DNA from: CAWEDP01 sp963807925
GTDB lineage: Bacteria > Acidobacteriota > Vicinamibacteria > Vicinamibacterales > CAVVIG01
Length of the DNA stretch: 64,000 bases
Reading direction: 5' to 3'
Assembly (NCBI GenBank): GCA_963807925.1
Contig: CAWEDP010000002.1
Span: 1,984,001-2,048,000, forward strand
Shown here: one piece after another, positions 45,643-55,574 of the stretch
Numbering within the stretch: position 1 is the first letter of the stretch
Layout: the number at the start of each line of letters is the position of its first letter
Notes under the pieces: generated by a model
What the model saw: only the letters and a program-made list of their open reading frames with translations
Database searches by the model: none
Told to the model about the DNA's origin: nothing
Translations under genes and position numbers: made by a program

Positions 45643-46200
45643 TCACTCGGGCGGCGCCGCTCCCTTCGCGGCTCTCGGCGAGGGCGTACCCGCGTCCACC
45701 GAAACTGCCGAAGGTTGCACGTTCCCGCACCAGATGTAGCCGACCCGCGCGCCCCAGCGGCGATCGGCGAACCGGATCAGATACCACTCGCCGTCCAGCT
45801 GCTTCACGGGCAGCACCGTACCTGCCGGTTCCGTGGCCAGCGGGACTTCGAGCTTCCGTGGCTGGATGAAGATCGGCGCCGCGGGGACAGAGACCATCAC
45901 GTTCGAGGCCAGGATGCCGGCGCGGATCTGATCGCACGAACGGGGCAGGGCGGGGTCGGGAACAGGCGGGGCCGGGGCGTCCACGGGCTCGGCAGCGACC
46001 TCGGCGACCTCCGATCCCTGGCGACCCTGTGTCAGGCTTGCGCGTCGCGTCTCGGTGCGAAGCGTCGACGGAGGGGGGGCCTTGGGTGGGGCCGCTTGGT
46101 TGCATCCCACGACGACTGTGCCAAGCGTGAGGGCGACGATGGATCGCAAAAGCACTGGTTCGAGCGAGATCCGATGACGCGAGGTGGACTCAGGCGTCAT
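45643..46200 (-). CDS. SH3-like lipoprotein
   Basis: This 185-residue protein has a lipoprotein signal ending in LGTVVVGC. A Pro/Ala-rich spacer leads to a small beta domain (about 105-165), with ASNVMVSVPAAPIFIQPRKL and LPVKQLDGEWYLIRFADRRW followed by GARVGYIWCGN. This pattern (ligand-exposed hydrophobics, W-YLIR-x-x-D-R-x-G-x-x-GYI) is that of bacterial SH3 domains. Cysteines in SCDQIRAG and YIWCGN may form a disulfide. It begins the normal chromosome right of the island. Function is unknown. Confidence 0.65.
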   Translation of the reverse strand: MTPESTSRHRISLEPVLLRSIVALTLGTVVVGCNQAAPPKAPPPSTLRTETRRASLTQGRQGSEVAEVAAEPVDAPAPPVPDPALPRSCDQIRAGILASNVMVSVPAAPIFIQPRKLEVPLATEPAGTVLPVKQLDGEWYLIRFADRRWGARVGYIWCGNVQPSAVSVDAGTPSPRAAKGAAPPE

Positions 46201-46254
46201 TCTGAGCGAGTTGTGGCGCCGGTCGCAAGGGGGAAGAAGCGCTCTGGTCCCCCG

Positions 46255-47157
46255 TCATGCACACCGTCGCAGGTACAGACTACCTCCCGGATTCTTCAGG
46301 CAGAGAGGCATTTTCGCCGCAAACCAGTCGCCGAACGTGTTGACGGCGAAGTTTCCGAACAGGCAGATCTCCCACGAAGCGTTGTAGGACAGGAAGGCCC
46401 GAAGCACGTAGTCTTCGTTCCAGTACCAGCCCCTGGCGAGCCATTCTCGCGGATATTCGAATGAGGCGAAGACATCATGGAAGTGCACGAACACCCCGAC
46501 CGGCAGCTGTGGCAGCACGTCGAACATCAGGAACTGCAGGTCGCTGCCGCATTTCATGACGTGGCTCGAGTCGATGAACAGCAGATCGCCCTCCTGCAAC
46601 GATCTGAACGTGTCGATGGGCACCGTCTGGACCTTCTGTTCGACGAGCTCGATGCGCGCCCAGTCTCCCGGCCGAAGCAGTCGTTTCAGATTGGTCGGAA
46701 ACGGCTCGATGAGCGTGATCCGCGGGGGCTGCGGGAAGAACGTCTCGATCGTGTCCAGCATGACCGCCGACGAGAAGCCGGATCCGACCTCGATGACTCG
46801 TGTGGGCTGCAGATATCTGAGGAGACTGTAGAGGAAGATGGCGTCGGCATAACAGAAGACCGTCTGGCCGAAGTAGTAGCGGAACCGCTCGGACCGCTCC
46901 TCCGGAAAGGGCAGCTCGCCGTAGAACGCGGCCAGCTTCTCCAGAAGGGCCAGTTGCTGTTCCGCGTTCAGGCGTACGCCGGCGACTTCGCCGGGTCTTC
47001 CGTTGAGGGCCTGCAGGCGCGCGTCCACCTCTTCACGCGTCGGAATCGGCGAGTAGAAATGTCCCGCCGAGAACCCTCCCACGTTCCGCAGTTCCTCGCG
47101 CAACCTGCCGACGTAGGGCAACCGGTCCAGGCCCCACCGAATCGCATTCCGCAACAC
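46255..47157 (-). CDS. class I SAM-dependent methyltransferase (Methyltransf_24-like)
   Basis: The 300-residue protein has YLQPTRVIEVGSGFSSAVML (motif I, GxGxS type), TLIEPFPTNLKRLL and FIDSSHVMKCGSDLQFLMFD, where the DSSHV block replaces the usual acidic post II. HFHDVFASFEYPREWLARG follows. It resembles the methyltransferases found in glycan and O-antigen clusters. No glycan genes are nearby, so the acceptor is unknown. It has a plain N-terminus with no signal peptide. Confidence 0.78.
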   Translation of the reverse strand: MLRNAIRWGLDRLPYVGRLREELRNVGGFSAGHFYSPIPTREEVDARLQALNGRPGEVAGVRLNAEQQLALLEKLAAFYGELPFPEERSERFRYYFGQTVFCYADAIFLYSLLRYLQPTRVIEVGSGFSSAVMLDTIETFFPQPPRITLIEPFPTNLKRLLRPGDWARIELVEQKVQTVPIDTFRSLQEGDLLFIDSSHVMKCGSDLQFLMFDVLPQLPVGVFVHFHDVFASFEYPREWLARGWYWNEDYVLRAFLSYNASWEICLFGNFAVNTFGDWFAAKMPLCLKNPGGSLYLRRCA

Positions 47158-47386
47158 TCAACCTCCCGTGCATCCGTCTGCACTGTCGATCCTGCCATGT
47201 GCCTTGGCACCGCGCCGTTCAGTCTAAATCAAGCTCCACGAAATGGCCTCTTCCGGCCGCCCTGAGACAGCCGGTTGTCCCTCTGAACATTCGTCTGGGC
47301 ACATTCGTCTGAACATTCGCATTGACCCGGGCACTCTCGTTCCGTACTCTGACTCGTCGCTTGTGCGCGCGCTCTCACGAGGTCCC

Positions 47387-48778
47387 ATGACATTCACGTC
47401 TGTCGCTTCCGCCACCGCCCTGCTCATCGTCGCGATCACGGCGTCGGGTCGGACCGCGGGGCAGGCGCCGGCGGCGGCCGCCGCCCCGACCTACAGCCGC
47501 GACGTCGCCCCGATTCTGTACAAGAACTGCACCGGCTGCCATCGTCCGGGCGAGATCGGTCCGATGTCTCTGCTGACCTACAAGGACGCCCGGCCGTGGG
47601 CGCGATCGATTGGCAACCGTGTGGCCGCCGGCACGATGCCGCCCTGGCACGCGGATCCAGCCATCGGCGAGTTCGTGAACGATCGGCGGCTCAGTCAGAC
47701 GGAAAAGGAGACGATTGCCGGCTGGGTGGCCGCCGGGGCGCCGGAGGGAGACCCGAACGACCGGCCCGAGCCGCCGCACTACACCGAAGGCTGGACGATC
47801 GGCCAGCCGGACGTCGTCCTCTCGATGCAGGAGGACTACCCGATTCCGGCCACGGGCACGATCGCATATCAGTATTTCGAGGTCCCGACCAATTTCACCG
47901 AGGATCGATGGATTCAGGCGTACGAAGTGCGCCCGAGCAACCGATCGGTCGTTCATCACGTCATCGTGTACGTCCGCCCGCCGGCGCAGCCCCGACCGCC
48001 GGCGCCCGCTTCGCCGGCTGGGCCGGCTGGGCCGCGGCCGGTGCCGGTGTTCGAGTTCGCGAAGGGCATGGACATTCCGGCCGGCCAGACCGGCGGACCG
48101 CGGCTTCCGCCCGACCAGCGCAAGCCGGTCGGACCGGACGATCATCCGGCACCGCGCGTGCTCGGCCCGACCATCGGGGGCTACGTGCCGGGAACGGCGG
48201 GCCGCGTGTATCCAGCGGGCACGGCGACCCGGATTCCCGCCGGCTCGACGCTGATCTTCCAGATCCACTACACGACGACCGGGCGGCCGACGACGGACCG
48301 CACGAGCCTCGGCCTGGTGCTCGCGAAGACGCGCCCGTCGACAGAGCTCCGCGTCACGGCGCTCATCAACGGCGCGCTGCACATTCCCGCCGGCGCGTCC
48401 AACTACCCCGTGGACGCGGAGATGACCATCAACCGCGACATCACGATCTGGAGCATGCTGCCGCACACGCACGTGCGCGGCAAGAGCTGGCGCTACGACG
48501 TCACGTTCCCCGACGGCAGGACGCAGACGATTCTGGCCGTGCCCAAGTACGATTTCGACTGGCAGACCGACTACGTCTTCAAGGAGCCGCTGAAGCTGCC
48601 GAAAGGGACGAGACTCCACGCCGTTGCGTGGTATGACAACTCGGCTGCGAACAGGTCGAATCCGGATCCCACGCGCGACGTGTGGTGGGGCGATCAGACC
48701 TGGGAAGAGATGATGTTCACGGGGCTGAGCTACGGCATCGACCCTGCGCCCGCGCCGTCCGCGGCGCCGGCACGGTAG
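47387..48778 (+). CDS. secreted c-type cytochrome / Cu-monooxygenase-like protein
   Basis: From the ATG at 47387 the 463-residue protein has a signal peptide (ATALLIVAITASGRTAGQ). One haem site follows: APILYKNCTGCHRPGEIGPM (CxxCH), and MPPWHADPAIGEFVNDRRLS is the usual text after it. The larger second part has VVHHVIVYV, STLIFQIHYTTTGRPTTDRT and WSMLPHTHVRGKSWRYDVT, which match type II copper ascorbate-dependent monooxygenase-like folds with paired His ligands. This two-part design is common in Acidobacteriota and Planctomycetota. A periplasmic redox role is likely; the substrate is unknown. Confidence 0.8.
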   Translation: MTFTSVASATALLIVAITASGRTAGQAPAAAAAPTYSRDVAPILYKNCTGCHRPGEIGPMSLLTYKDARPWARSIGNRVAAGTMPPWHADPAIGEFVNDRRLSQTEKETIAGWVAAGAPEGDPNDRPEPPHYTEGWTIGQPDVVLSMQEDYPIPATGTIAYQYFEVPTNFTEDRWIQAYEVRPSNRSVVHHVIVYVRPPAQPRPPAPASPAGPAGPRPVPVFEFAKGMDIPAGQTGGPRLPPDQRKPVGPDDHPAPRVLGPTIGGYVPGTAGRVYPAGTATRIPAGSTLIFQIHYTTTGRPTTDRTSLGLVLAKTRPSTELRVTALINGALHIPAGASNYPVDAEMTINRDITIWSMLPHTHVRGKSWRYDVTFPDGRTQTILAVPKYDFDWQTDYVFKEPLKLPKGTRLHAVAWYDNSAANRSNPDPTRDVWWGDQTWEEMMFTGLSYGIDPAPAPSAAPAR

Positions 48779-48840
48779 TAGGCACCCGGCTCGTCGTCGA
48801 TCCACGTCGGGATGTGACATCAGGCCGCGTGGCGGCGCAT

Positions 48841-50746
48841 CTACGAGGGGGCGCGCGAATCGAGCGCGTCCCACCGGGCGTAAAGCTCCAGCAACTCCGC
48901 CGACAGCTGTTCGAGTCGCTTCAGGACACCGGCGATATCGCCGGGGGAACGCTTGTAGAACTCCGGATCCGACGTGGCGCGTCCGAGTGCCTGCTGCTCC
49001 TTCTCGAGGGCGTCGATCCGCGCCGGGAGCTCGTCCAGCTCCCGGCGCTCCTTGTGGGACAGCTTGTTGGCCGCCGGCGCCCGGGCGGCGGAGCGGTCGC
49101 GCGTCCGGGGCGTGTCGCTGCCAGACGGCTCGCGCGCGATCGCGGGCGTCGCGCGCCGCTGGCGGATCCAGTCCTCGTACCCGCCGACGAATTCCTCCAC
49201 GCGCCCGCCGCCCTCGAACACCAGCGTGCTCGTGATGAGATTCTCGAGGAACACGCGATCGTGGCTGACGAGCAGCAGCGTCCCGGCCCACGCCGCCAGC
49301 TCCGCTTCGAGGCGTTCCAGCGTCTCGAGATCGAGATCGTTGGTCGGCTCGTCCAGAACCAGCACGTTCGCGGGACGCGCGAACAGCCGGGCGAGCAGCA
49401 GACGATTCCGTTCCCCGCCCGACAGCGCCCGCACCGGAGACTGCGCCCGCTCGAGCGGGAACAGGAAATCGCGCAGATACGCGTTGACGTGACGGGACCG
49501 GCCGTCGACCGTGATGGTGTCGCTGCCATCGCCCACCGTGTCGAAGACGGTCCGATCCGGGTCGAGCTGCTCGCGCTGCTGGTCGTAATATGCCACCTGC
49601 ACGCCGGCGCCGCGGCCGACGGCGCCGGCATCGGGCGACAGCTCGCCCAGGAGGAGGCGGAGCAGCGTCGTCTTGCCGGAACCGTTCGGTCCGATGAGAC
49701 CGATGCGATCGCCGCGCACCACGCGCAGCGACAGATCGCTGACGACCACCTGTCCGCCCAGCGCTTTCGTGACGTGCTTGGCTTCGAACACCATCCGGCC
49801 GGACGGATCGGCACTCTCGACCTGCAGCCGGACGCGCCCGACCCGGGCGCGCCTGGCCGCGCGCTGCCGCCGCATTTCCATGAGCGCGCGCACCCGGCCT
49901 TCGTTGCGCGTCCGCCTGGCCTTGACGCCCTGCCGCAGCCACGCCTCCTCGTCGGCGAGCCGTGTGGTGAAGCGCTCCTCCGCCGCCGCTTCAGCGGCGA
50001 GCGCTTCTTCGCGCCGGCGGACGAACGTCGCGTAATCGCCCGGCCACGACGTGAGCCGGCCGCGGTCGATGTCGACGATGCGCGTCGCGACCCGCTGCAG
50101 CAACGCGCGGTCGTGAGTGACGAAGACGACGGTCCCCGGATAGCTGCCCAGGAACTCCTCGAGCCAGGCAATCGCGTCGAGATCCAGATGGTTGGTCGGC
50201 TCGTCGAGGAGGATCAGAATCCGGCTGCGCCACGAGCGCGCGCGCCAGGAGGACGCGGCGCCGCCAGCCCCCCGACAGCGCGTCGACCGTGGCTTCCGAC
50301 GGCAGCCCGAGACGCGCGATGACGAGCTCCACGCGCTGCTCGATGCGCCAGCCGCCCTTCTCGTCGAGCTCGTGCTGCAGCCGGCCCAGCTGTTCCAGCA
50401 ACGCGGGCGTGGCGCGATCGGCCACGCGATGCGCCGTGTGATGGTAGGCGGCGACCACGGCGCTCAGCGCCCCGAGCCCTTCAGCGACGACGTCGACCAC
50501 CGGCTGACTGGAGGAGAGCGGGACGTCCTGCGCGAGCCTCGCCGTCGTGAGTCCCGGCGACCACGTGAGCGTTCCCCGGTCGGGCCGCTGCTCGCCGCTC
50601 AGCAACTGGAGCAGCGTCGACTTGCCGGCCCCGTTTCGGCCGACGAGCGCCACCCGTTCGCCCGGCTCGATGTGGAGCACGACGTCGTCGAGGAGCGGCA
50701 GATGGCCGAACGCCAGCGAGACGTGGTTGAGCGAGACAAGGGGCAC
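48841..50746 (-). pseudogene. uup: ABC-F ATPase (Uup-like), frame broken by one base near 50218
   Basis: The 5' part (from 50746) has Walker A GRNGAGKSTLLQLLSGEQRP and signature ALSGGWRRRVLLARALVAQP, then loses frame at AQPD. The other frame resumes with LILLDEPTNHLD-like Walker B sequence and LLQRVATRIVDIDRGRLTSW, and continues with the second ATPase: Walker A GPNGSGKTT, LSGGERNRLL and DEPTNDLDLETLERLEAEL. A coiled-coil C-terminal domain follows. One extra base in GGATTCTGATCC (50218/50219) explains the break. Repaired, it is a normal ABC-F protein of about 634 residues, a class that acts on the ribosome. Confidence 0.85.
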
Positions 50747-50820
50747 GGACTCCCTTAGTGTACAGAGCCTTCACGAACCGATTCGACCCGGCGTAGACTG
50801 TCGTCGCCCGCGAGGTCCTG

Positions 50821-52371
50821 ATGAACATCCTGCTGCTGTCGATGCCCGACTCCTTCGAGCACATGCCGACGATCGCGGTGCGCATGCCGAACGGCGCCCT
50901 GGCGTCGCTCGCCGGCAACCTCGATCCACACCACCGCGTGTCGGTCGCGGACCTGGTGCTCGTCCAGGACGCGGTCCGATCGACCGTCGAGCGCCTGCTC
51001 GCCGACCTGCGGCCCGATCTCGTCGGGCTCTCGGTGATGACGTTTCAGCGCGCGACGGCGTTCAAGATTGCGGCGCTCGTCCGGGCGCGCCGTCCCGCCG
51101 CGCGGGTCGTCGTCGGCGGGTACAATCCGAGCCTGGCGCCGGCCGCGTACGCGGGCTGCCGCGACGTGGACTTCATCGTGCGCGGCGAAGGCGAGCAGAC
51201 GCTGTCGGATCTGGTGCGCGCGCTCGGCGCCGACCTCGATCCGGCGGGCATTCCTGGCCTCGGCTGTCGGACGCCGGCCGGCTTCGTGTTCGGCCCCGAT
51301 CGTCCCGTCGCGCGTCTCGCGGCGGAGCCTCCGCGGCTGCCGAACCGCGGCGCCCGGGTGTTGCAGGGGTACACGCTTCTCGGGCGGGCGGTCGACGTGG
51401 TGGAGACCTCGCGCGGCTGCACCTACGACTGCAGCTTCTGCTCGATCATCGAGATGCGCGGTCGCAACTTTCACGTCTACCCGATCGAGCGGGTTCTGGC
51501 CGACATCGCCGACGCGCGGCGGCGCGGCGCCCGCGCAATCTTCCTCGTCGACGACAACATCACGCTGGACGTCGGTCGATTCGAGTCGCTGTGCCGGGCG
51601 ATCATCGAGAGCGGCTTCGACGACGTGGACTACGTGGTCCAGGCGATGACGTCGCCACTCGCGCAGCACGGCGCCACGCTGGCGCCGCTCATGCGGCGAG
51701 CGGGCTTTCGGTACGTCTTCCTGGGCATCGAGAACGTGCTCGATGCCGACCTGGCGTTCCTGAAGGCGGCGGCGAAAAATGCGCGGCGCGACCGCGGCCG
51801 CACCGTCGGGAACGCCACCATCGAAGCCATCGCTCATCTCCACCGCCACCGGCTCTTTGTCGTCGGCGGCCTGATCGTTGGAAATCCGGACGACACCGGC
51901 GAGTCGATCGACGCGAACCTTGCGTTCGCCGAGCGCTACGTGGACTGGCCCTACATCCAGCATCCCACGCCGTACCCCGGCACGCCGATGACCCACGAAT
52001 TCCGCGCGCGGGGGCTCATCGTCGACGAAGACGTGTCGCACTACGACGGCACGACCGCCGTGGTCCGCACCGAGAACCTCGACGCCCACGAAGTCGAGTT
52101 CCGGCGGTGGCGCGCCGAGCGGTGGATGAAGGTGCGGCACATGCCCGCCGCCTTCAGGCACAGCCCGGCGTTCGTGCTGACGCACGGGCGGCGCATGCTC
52201 GCGCACACCTTCGCGGGCACGACGCTGCGCTCGCTGCTCGGGTTCGAGGACGAACGGATCGTGTTCGGCCGGTACCGTCAGCAGCGGCGGATGGCCCGGG
52301 AACGGCTCCTGCCGGGTGACGCCACGGCCGCGGAGATGGCGGCGTCGGAGGCCGAGCTGGCCCGGTCCTGA
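50821..52371 (+). CDS. B12-binding domain radical SAM protein
   Basis: The 516-residue protein opens with a cobalamin-binding-like Rossmann domain (MNILLLSMPDSFEH, VVVGGYNPSLAPAAYAG). The radical SAM core follows with ETSRGCTYDCSFCSIIEMRG, whose Cys200, Cys204 and Cys207 bind the [4Fe-4S] cluster. VDDNITLDVGRFESLCRAII, FLGIENVLDADLAFL and VVGGLIVGNPDDTGESIDAN are later core motifs. This architecture is common for methylation and C-C bond reactions of lipids or natural products, but the substrate is unknown. It starts 74 bases from the divergent ABC-F gene. Confidence 0.88.
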   Translation: MNILLLSMPDSFEHMPTIAVRMPNGALASLAGNLDPHHRVSVADLVLVQDAVRSTVERLLADLRPDLVGLSVMTFQRATAFKIAALVRARRPAARVVVGGYNPSLAPAAYAGCRDVDFIVRGEGEQTLSDLVRALGADLDPAGIPGLGCRTPAGFVFGPDRPVARLAAEPPRLPNRGARVLQGYTLLGRAVDVVETSRGCTYDCSFCSIIEMRGRNFHVYPIERVLADIADARRRGARAIFLVDDNITLDVGRFESLCRAIIESGFDDVDYVVQAMTSPLAQHGATLAPLMRRAGFRYVFLGIENVLDADLAFLKAAAKNARRDRGRTVGNATIEAIAHLHRHRLFVVGGLIVGNPDDTGESIDANLAFAERYVDWPYIQHPTPYPGTPMTHEFRARGLIVDEDVSHYDGTTAVVRTENLDAHEVEFRRWRAERWMKVRHMPAAFRHSPAFVLTHGRRMLAHTFAGTTLRSLLGFEDERIVFGRYRQQRRMARERLLPGDATAAEMAASEAELARS

Positions 52372-52439
52372 GGCTGGCTCCGGCCCGCAGCCCTCCCGGC
52401 GGCCGCGGGCGGCGGGGCGGCGGGACGTCCACAAAACGC

Positions 52440-52492
52440 TTGAACCCGCCGGCGCCGCGCGCGATAGTAGGGAGGGTTAATTGATTGGTTAA
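52440..52492 (+). promoter_or_regulatory. promoter and AT-rich leader before the tetR exporter operon
   Basis: TTGAAC (52440-52445) and GATAGT (52463-52468) are 17 bases apart. Between the expected start point and the ATG is the AT-rich TTAATTGATTGGTTAA (52477-52492), striking in this GC-rich window. It contains TTAA at both ends and the near-direct repeat TTAATTGAT / TTAAATGA, and is a plausible TetR operator for autoregulation. Confidence 0.45.
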
Positions 52493-53152
52493 ATGAAACG
52501 ATCAAGCACGGGCCGCGGGAGGGGGCGCCGGGACGGCGACACGGAACACCGGATTCTCGAGGCGGCCCACGCCGTGTTCGTCCGGCGCGGCACCGCCGGC
52601 GCCCGCATGCAGGAGATTGCCGCTGAGGCCGGCGTCAACCAGGCGCTGCTCCACTACTACTTCCGCACCAAGGCCCGCCTGGCTCAGGCGGCCTTCGAGC
52701 GCGCGGCCGCCCGGTTCATGCCGGCCGTCATCGAGGTGCTGGCCTCCGGCGCCTCCCTGGACGTGAAGGTCGCGCGCACGGTCGATCTCGAGCTGGAGCA
52801 CCTGACGCGCGCCCCGTACCTGCCGGGCTACATCATCAGCGAGGTGACGCACCACCCCGAGCGGGCGCGACAGCTGATTGTCGCGATCACCGGCCGCACC
52901 GCCGAGGACGTCCGCCCCCGGATCGTCGAGGCGCTCGGCCGGCAGATCGACGCGCTCGTCCGTCGCGGCGAGATGCGGCCGATTCCACCCGAACAGTTCA
53001 TCGTCAACCTGATGTCGCTCTGCATCTTCCCGTTCGCGGCGCGGCCGATGATCACGGCGATGCTCGGCATGAGCGGGCGTGCGTTCGATCGGTTCATCGC
53101 CGCCCGACGACAGGACTTGACGGTTTTCTTCCTTGGAGCGTTGCGCCCATGA
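52493..53152 (+). CDS. TetR/AcrR family transcriptional regulator
   Basis: The 219-residue protein has the TetR helix-turn-helix: RILEAAHAVFVRRGTAGARM, QEIAAEAGVNQALLHYYFRT and KARLAQAAFERAA. The C-terminal ligand domain has conserved helices but an unknown ligand. It is first in a seven-gene exporter operon and its stop overlaps the next start (ATGA), so it is very likely the local repressor, like CecR (YbiH) upstream of ybhGFSR in E. coli. Confidence 0.93.
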   Translation: MKRSSTGRGRGRRDGDTEHRILEAAHAVFVRRGTAGARMQEIAAEAGVNQALLHYYFRTKARLAQAAFERAAARFMPAVIEVLASGASLDVKVARTVDLELEHLTRAPYLPGYIISEVTHHPERARQLIVAITGRTAEDVRPRIVEALGRQIDALVRRGEMRPIPPEQFIVNLMSLCIFPFAARPMITAMLGMSGRAFDRFIAARRQDLTVFFLGALRP

Positions 53153-54468
53153 GACCGACAGCTGCTCTCGCCATGGTGACGGGGCTGATCGTGGCGTCCG
53201 CGCCCGTCTCGGCCCAGACCCCCGGGCCGTCGGGGGGCGAACCGCTGCGCCTGGCCACGCTGCAGCGCGAGGCGCTCGCGGCCGATCCGCGCGCCCGCGA
53301 ATTCGCGCTGCAAACGACGCAGTCCGACCTGCGGGTGCGCAACATCGAGGTCGAGCGGCTGCCCACCATCAGTGGCGCGGCGCAGACGCAGTATCAGTCC
53401 GACGTTCCGACGGCGCCGGTGACGCTCCCCAACGGCCAGCCCCTCTTCTCGGCGCCGAAAGACACCTACGACGCGTCGATTCGCGTCGATCAACGTATCT
53501 TCGATCCGACCGCGGAGCCGCGGCTGGCCCTGGCGCGGGCGGATCTCGCCGACGCGCAGGCGCGCCTGCGCACGACGCTGTTCGCGCTGCGGCAGGAGGT
53601 GAACGACGCGTTCTTTACCGCGGCGCTTCTTCAGGAGCAGATCGGCGCGCTCGCGGCAACCGTGACCGGGCTCGAGGGACGCCTGCAGGAAACGACGACG
53701 CGGGTGCGGGAAGGCACGGCGCTGGCGGCGGAAGCGGCCGCCGTCGAGGCGACCCTGCTGCAGGACCGCTTGCAGGTGGACGAGCTCCGCGCGGTCCGCG
53801 GCGCGGCGCTCGCCCGACTCGAGACACTCACGGGCCGCCCCCTCGACGCCGACGCCCGGCTCGAGCTGCCCGACCTCGTCGAGCCGGTTGCGCGCGCGCG
53901 CAGCAGCCTCGCCTCGCTTCGGGCGCGTCCGGAATACGAAGCGTTCGCCCGCGCGCGGGACCGCGCCGCGAGCCAGCAGAGCGTCGCCGCCGCGGCCGAG
54001 CGGCCGCAGGTCTCGGCGTTCGGCCGCATCGGGTACGCGAAACCGGGCCTCAATTTCATCGCGGACCGGTTCGAGACCTACGGCGTCGCCGGCCTTCAGG
54101 TGCAGTGGAAGGCGTGGACCTGGGGCTCGGCCGGCCGCGAGCGCGAGGCGCTCGCGATCCAGCAGTCGATGATCGCGGCCGACGAGGCCGCCTTCAGCGA
54201 CGGCATTCGCCGCGCCATCGAGCCCGACCTGGCAACCATCGATCGTCTGCAGGACGCGGTGGCGACCGACGACCGGATCGTCGGGCTGCGCCAGGAGGTC
54301 GAGCAAAGCGCCGGGCTGCGGTTCCGGGAGGGCGTCGTCACGTCCTCGGAGTACCTGGACCGCGACACCGAGTCGCTGCACGCGCGGTTCGATCGCGCGC
54401 GGCACCGCGTCGAGCTCGCGCAGGCGCGCGCCCGCCTGTTGACCACGCTCGGATTGGAGGTGCAGTGA
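53149..54468 (+). CDS. TolC family outer-membrane efflux protein
   Basis: The 439-residue protein has a signal peptide (RPTAALAMVTGLIVASAPVS, then AQ) and the TolC repeat structure: LATLQREALAADPRAREFAL, IRVDQRIFDPTAEPRLALAR and FALRQEVNDAFFTAALLQEQ, with long helices and a second copy starting in the RPEYEAFARARDRA region. It would form the outer-membrane channel for the HlyD/ABC components that follow. Its start overlaps the tetR stop and its stop overlaps the next start. Confidence 0.9.
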   Translation: MRPTAALAMVTGLIVASAPVSAQTPGPSGGEPLRLATLQREALAADPRAREFALQTTQSDLRVRNIEVERLPTISGAAQTQYQSDVPTAPVTLPNGQPLFSAPKDTYDASIRVDQRIFDPTAEPRLALARADLADAQARLRTTLFALRQEVNDAFFTAALLQEQIGALAATVTGLEGRLQETTTRVREGTALAAEAAAVEATLLQDRLQVDELRAVRGAALARLETLTGRPLDADARLELPDLVEPVARARSSLASLRARPEYEAFARARDRAASQQSVAAAAERPQVSAFGRIGYAKPGLNFIADRFETYGVAGLQVQWKAWTWGSAGREREALAIQQSMIAADEAAFSDGIRRAIEPDLATIDRLQDAVATDDRIVGLRQEVEQSAGLRFREGVVTSSEYLDRDTESLHARFDRARHRVELAQARARLLTTLGLEVQ

Positions 54469-55574
54469 TGCACGGCACGGAACGGCCGATGCCGACCGCC
54501 GACCGCGCGCGCCGCCGGGCGACCGCTTCCCGGGCGCCGGTGCCCGTCGCCCGCCCGCTGGGGCGCGCATTGCTGCTGGGCGCGCTCGCCGCGAGCGCCT
54601 GCACGCCAAAGGTCGAGCCGGACGCCTACGGCAACGTCGAAGCCACCGAGGTGGTCGTCTCCGCGGAGGTGGCCGGGCGACTCGTCGCCTACACCGTGGA
54701 GGATGGCCAGACGCTCGCGGCGGGAGCGGTCGTCGCGACGATCGATCCGACGCAGCTGACGCTGCAGCGCGATCAGATCGTCGCCCAGAAGATGGCCACC
54801 TCGTCCCGGATCGGGGAGATCGCGCAGCAGATCGACATGCTGGAGGCGCAGCGCGGCGCGGCGGCCGCGCAGCGCGATTCAGCGAAGGCCCAGCGCGACG
54901 CCCTCGCCGCGCAGCAGGAGATCGCGAAGCGCGCGTACGACCGGACCAACCGGCTCTTCTCGCAGCAGGCGGCGACCGCCCAACAGCTCGATCAATCCGA
55001 GCGCGACTACCGCGTGCTCACGAACCAGATCCGGGCGCAGGACCAGCAGATCACGGCGCAGGAGCGACAGGTGGCGGCCTTCGGCGAGCAGATCCAGGGC
55101 GCCCGCGCGCAGCAGCAGACGGTGCGCGATCAGGTCGCGGCTGTCGAGGCGCAGGTGAACCAGACCGAGGAACGGCTCCGCAAGACCGACATCAGGAATC
55201 CGGTGGAGGGCACCGTCCTCACCTCGTACGCCAGGGCCGGCGAGTTCGTACAACCGGGACAGCCGCTCTACAAGATCGCCAACCTGAACGCCGTGGACGT
55301 CCGCGCGTACGTCACCGAGCCGCAACTGGCGCAGGTCGGCCTCAAACAGGAGGTCCGCGTCTCGGTCGATGCCGGCGCCGGAAGGCGCCAGACGCTTCCA
55401 GGGACCGTGACGTGGGTGTCCGCACAGGCCGAGTTCACGCCGACGCCCATTCAGACGCGCGAGGAGCGGGCAGACCTCGTGTACGCGATCAAAATCAACG
55501 TGCGGAACGACGGGGGCGTGCTGAAGATCGGCATGCCCGTGGACGTCACGTTCGCCACCCCACCAGCCCAATGA
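54468..55574 (+). CDS. HlyD/YbhG-like membrane fusion protein
   Basis: The ATG at 54468 (TGATG overlap, GGAGG upstream) gives 368 residues. LLLGALAASACT is a lipoprotein-type signal. The barrel-sandwich domain starts GNVEATEVVVSAEVAGRLVA and closes with KTDIRNPVEGTVLTSYARAG. Between them lies a long coiled coil rich in Gln and Ala (AQRDALAAQQEIAKRAYDRT, then LFSQQAATAQQLDQSERDYR). VDVRAYVTEPQLAQVGLKQE is the beta-barrel part. It links the ABC pump to the TolC channel. Confidence 0.92.
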   Translation: MHGTERPMPTADRARRRATASRAPVPVARPLGRALLLGALAASACTPKVEPDAYGNVEATEVVVSAEVAGRLVAYTVEDGQTLAAGAVVATIDPTQLTLQRDQIVAQKMATSSRIGEIAQQIDMLEAQRGAAAAQRDSAKAQRDALAAQQEIAKRAYDRTNRLFSQQAATAQQLDQSERDYRVLTNQIRAQDQQITAQERQVAAFGEQIQGARAQQQTVRDQVAAVEAQVNQTEERLRKTDIRNPVEGTVLTSYARAGEFVQPGQPLYKIANLNAVDVRAYVTEPQLAQVGLKQEVRVSVDAGAGRRQTLPGTVTWVSAQAEFTPTPIQTREERADLVYAIKINVRNDGGVLKIGMPVDVTFATPPAQ

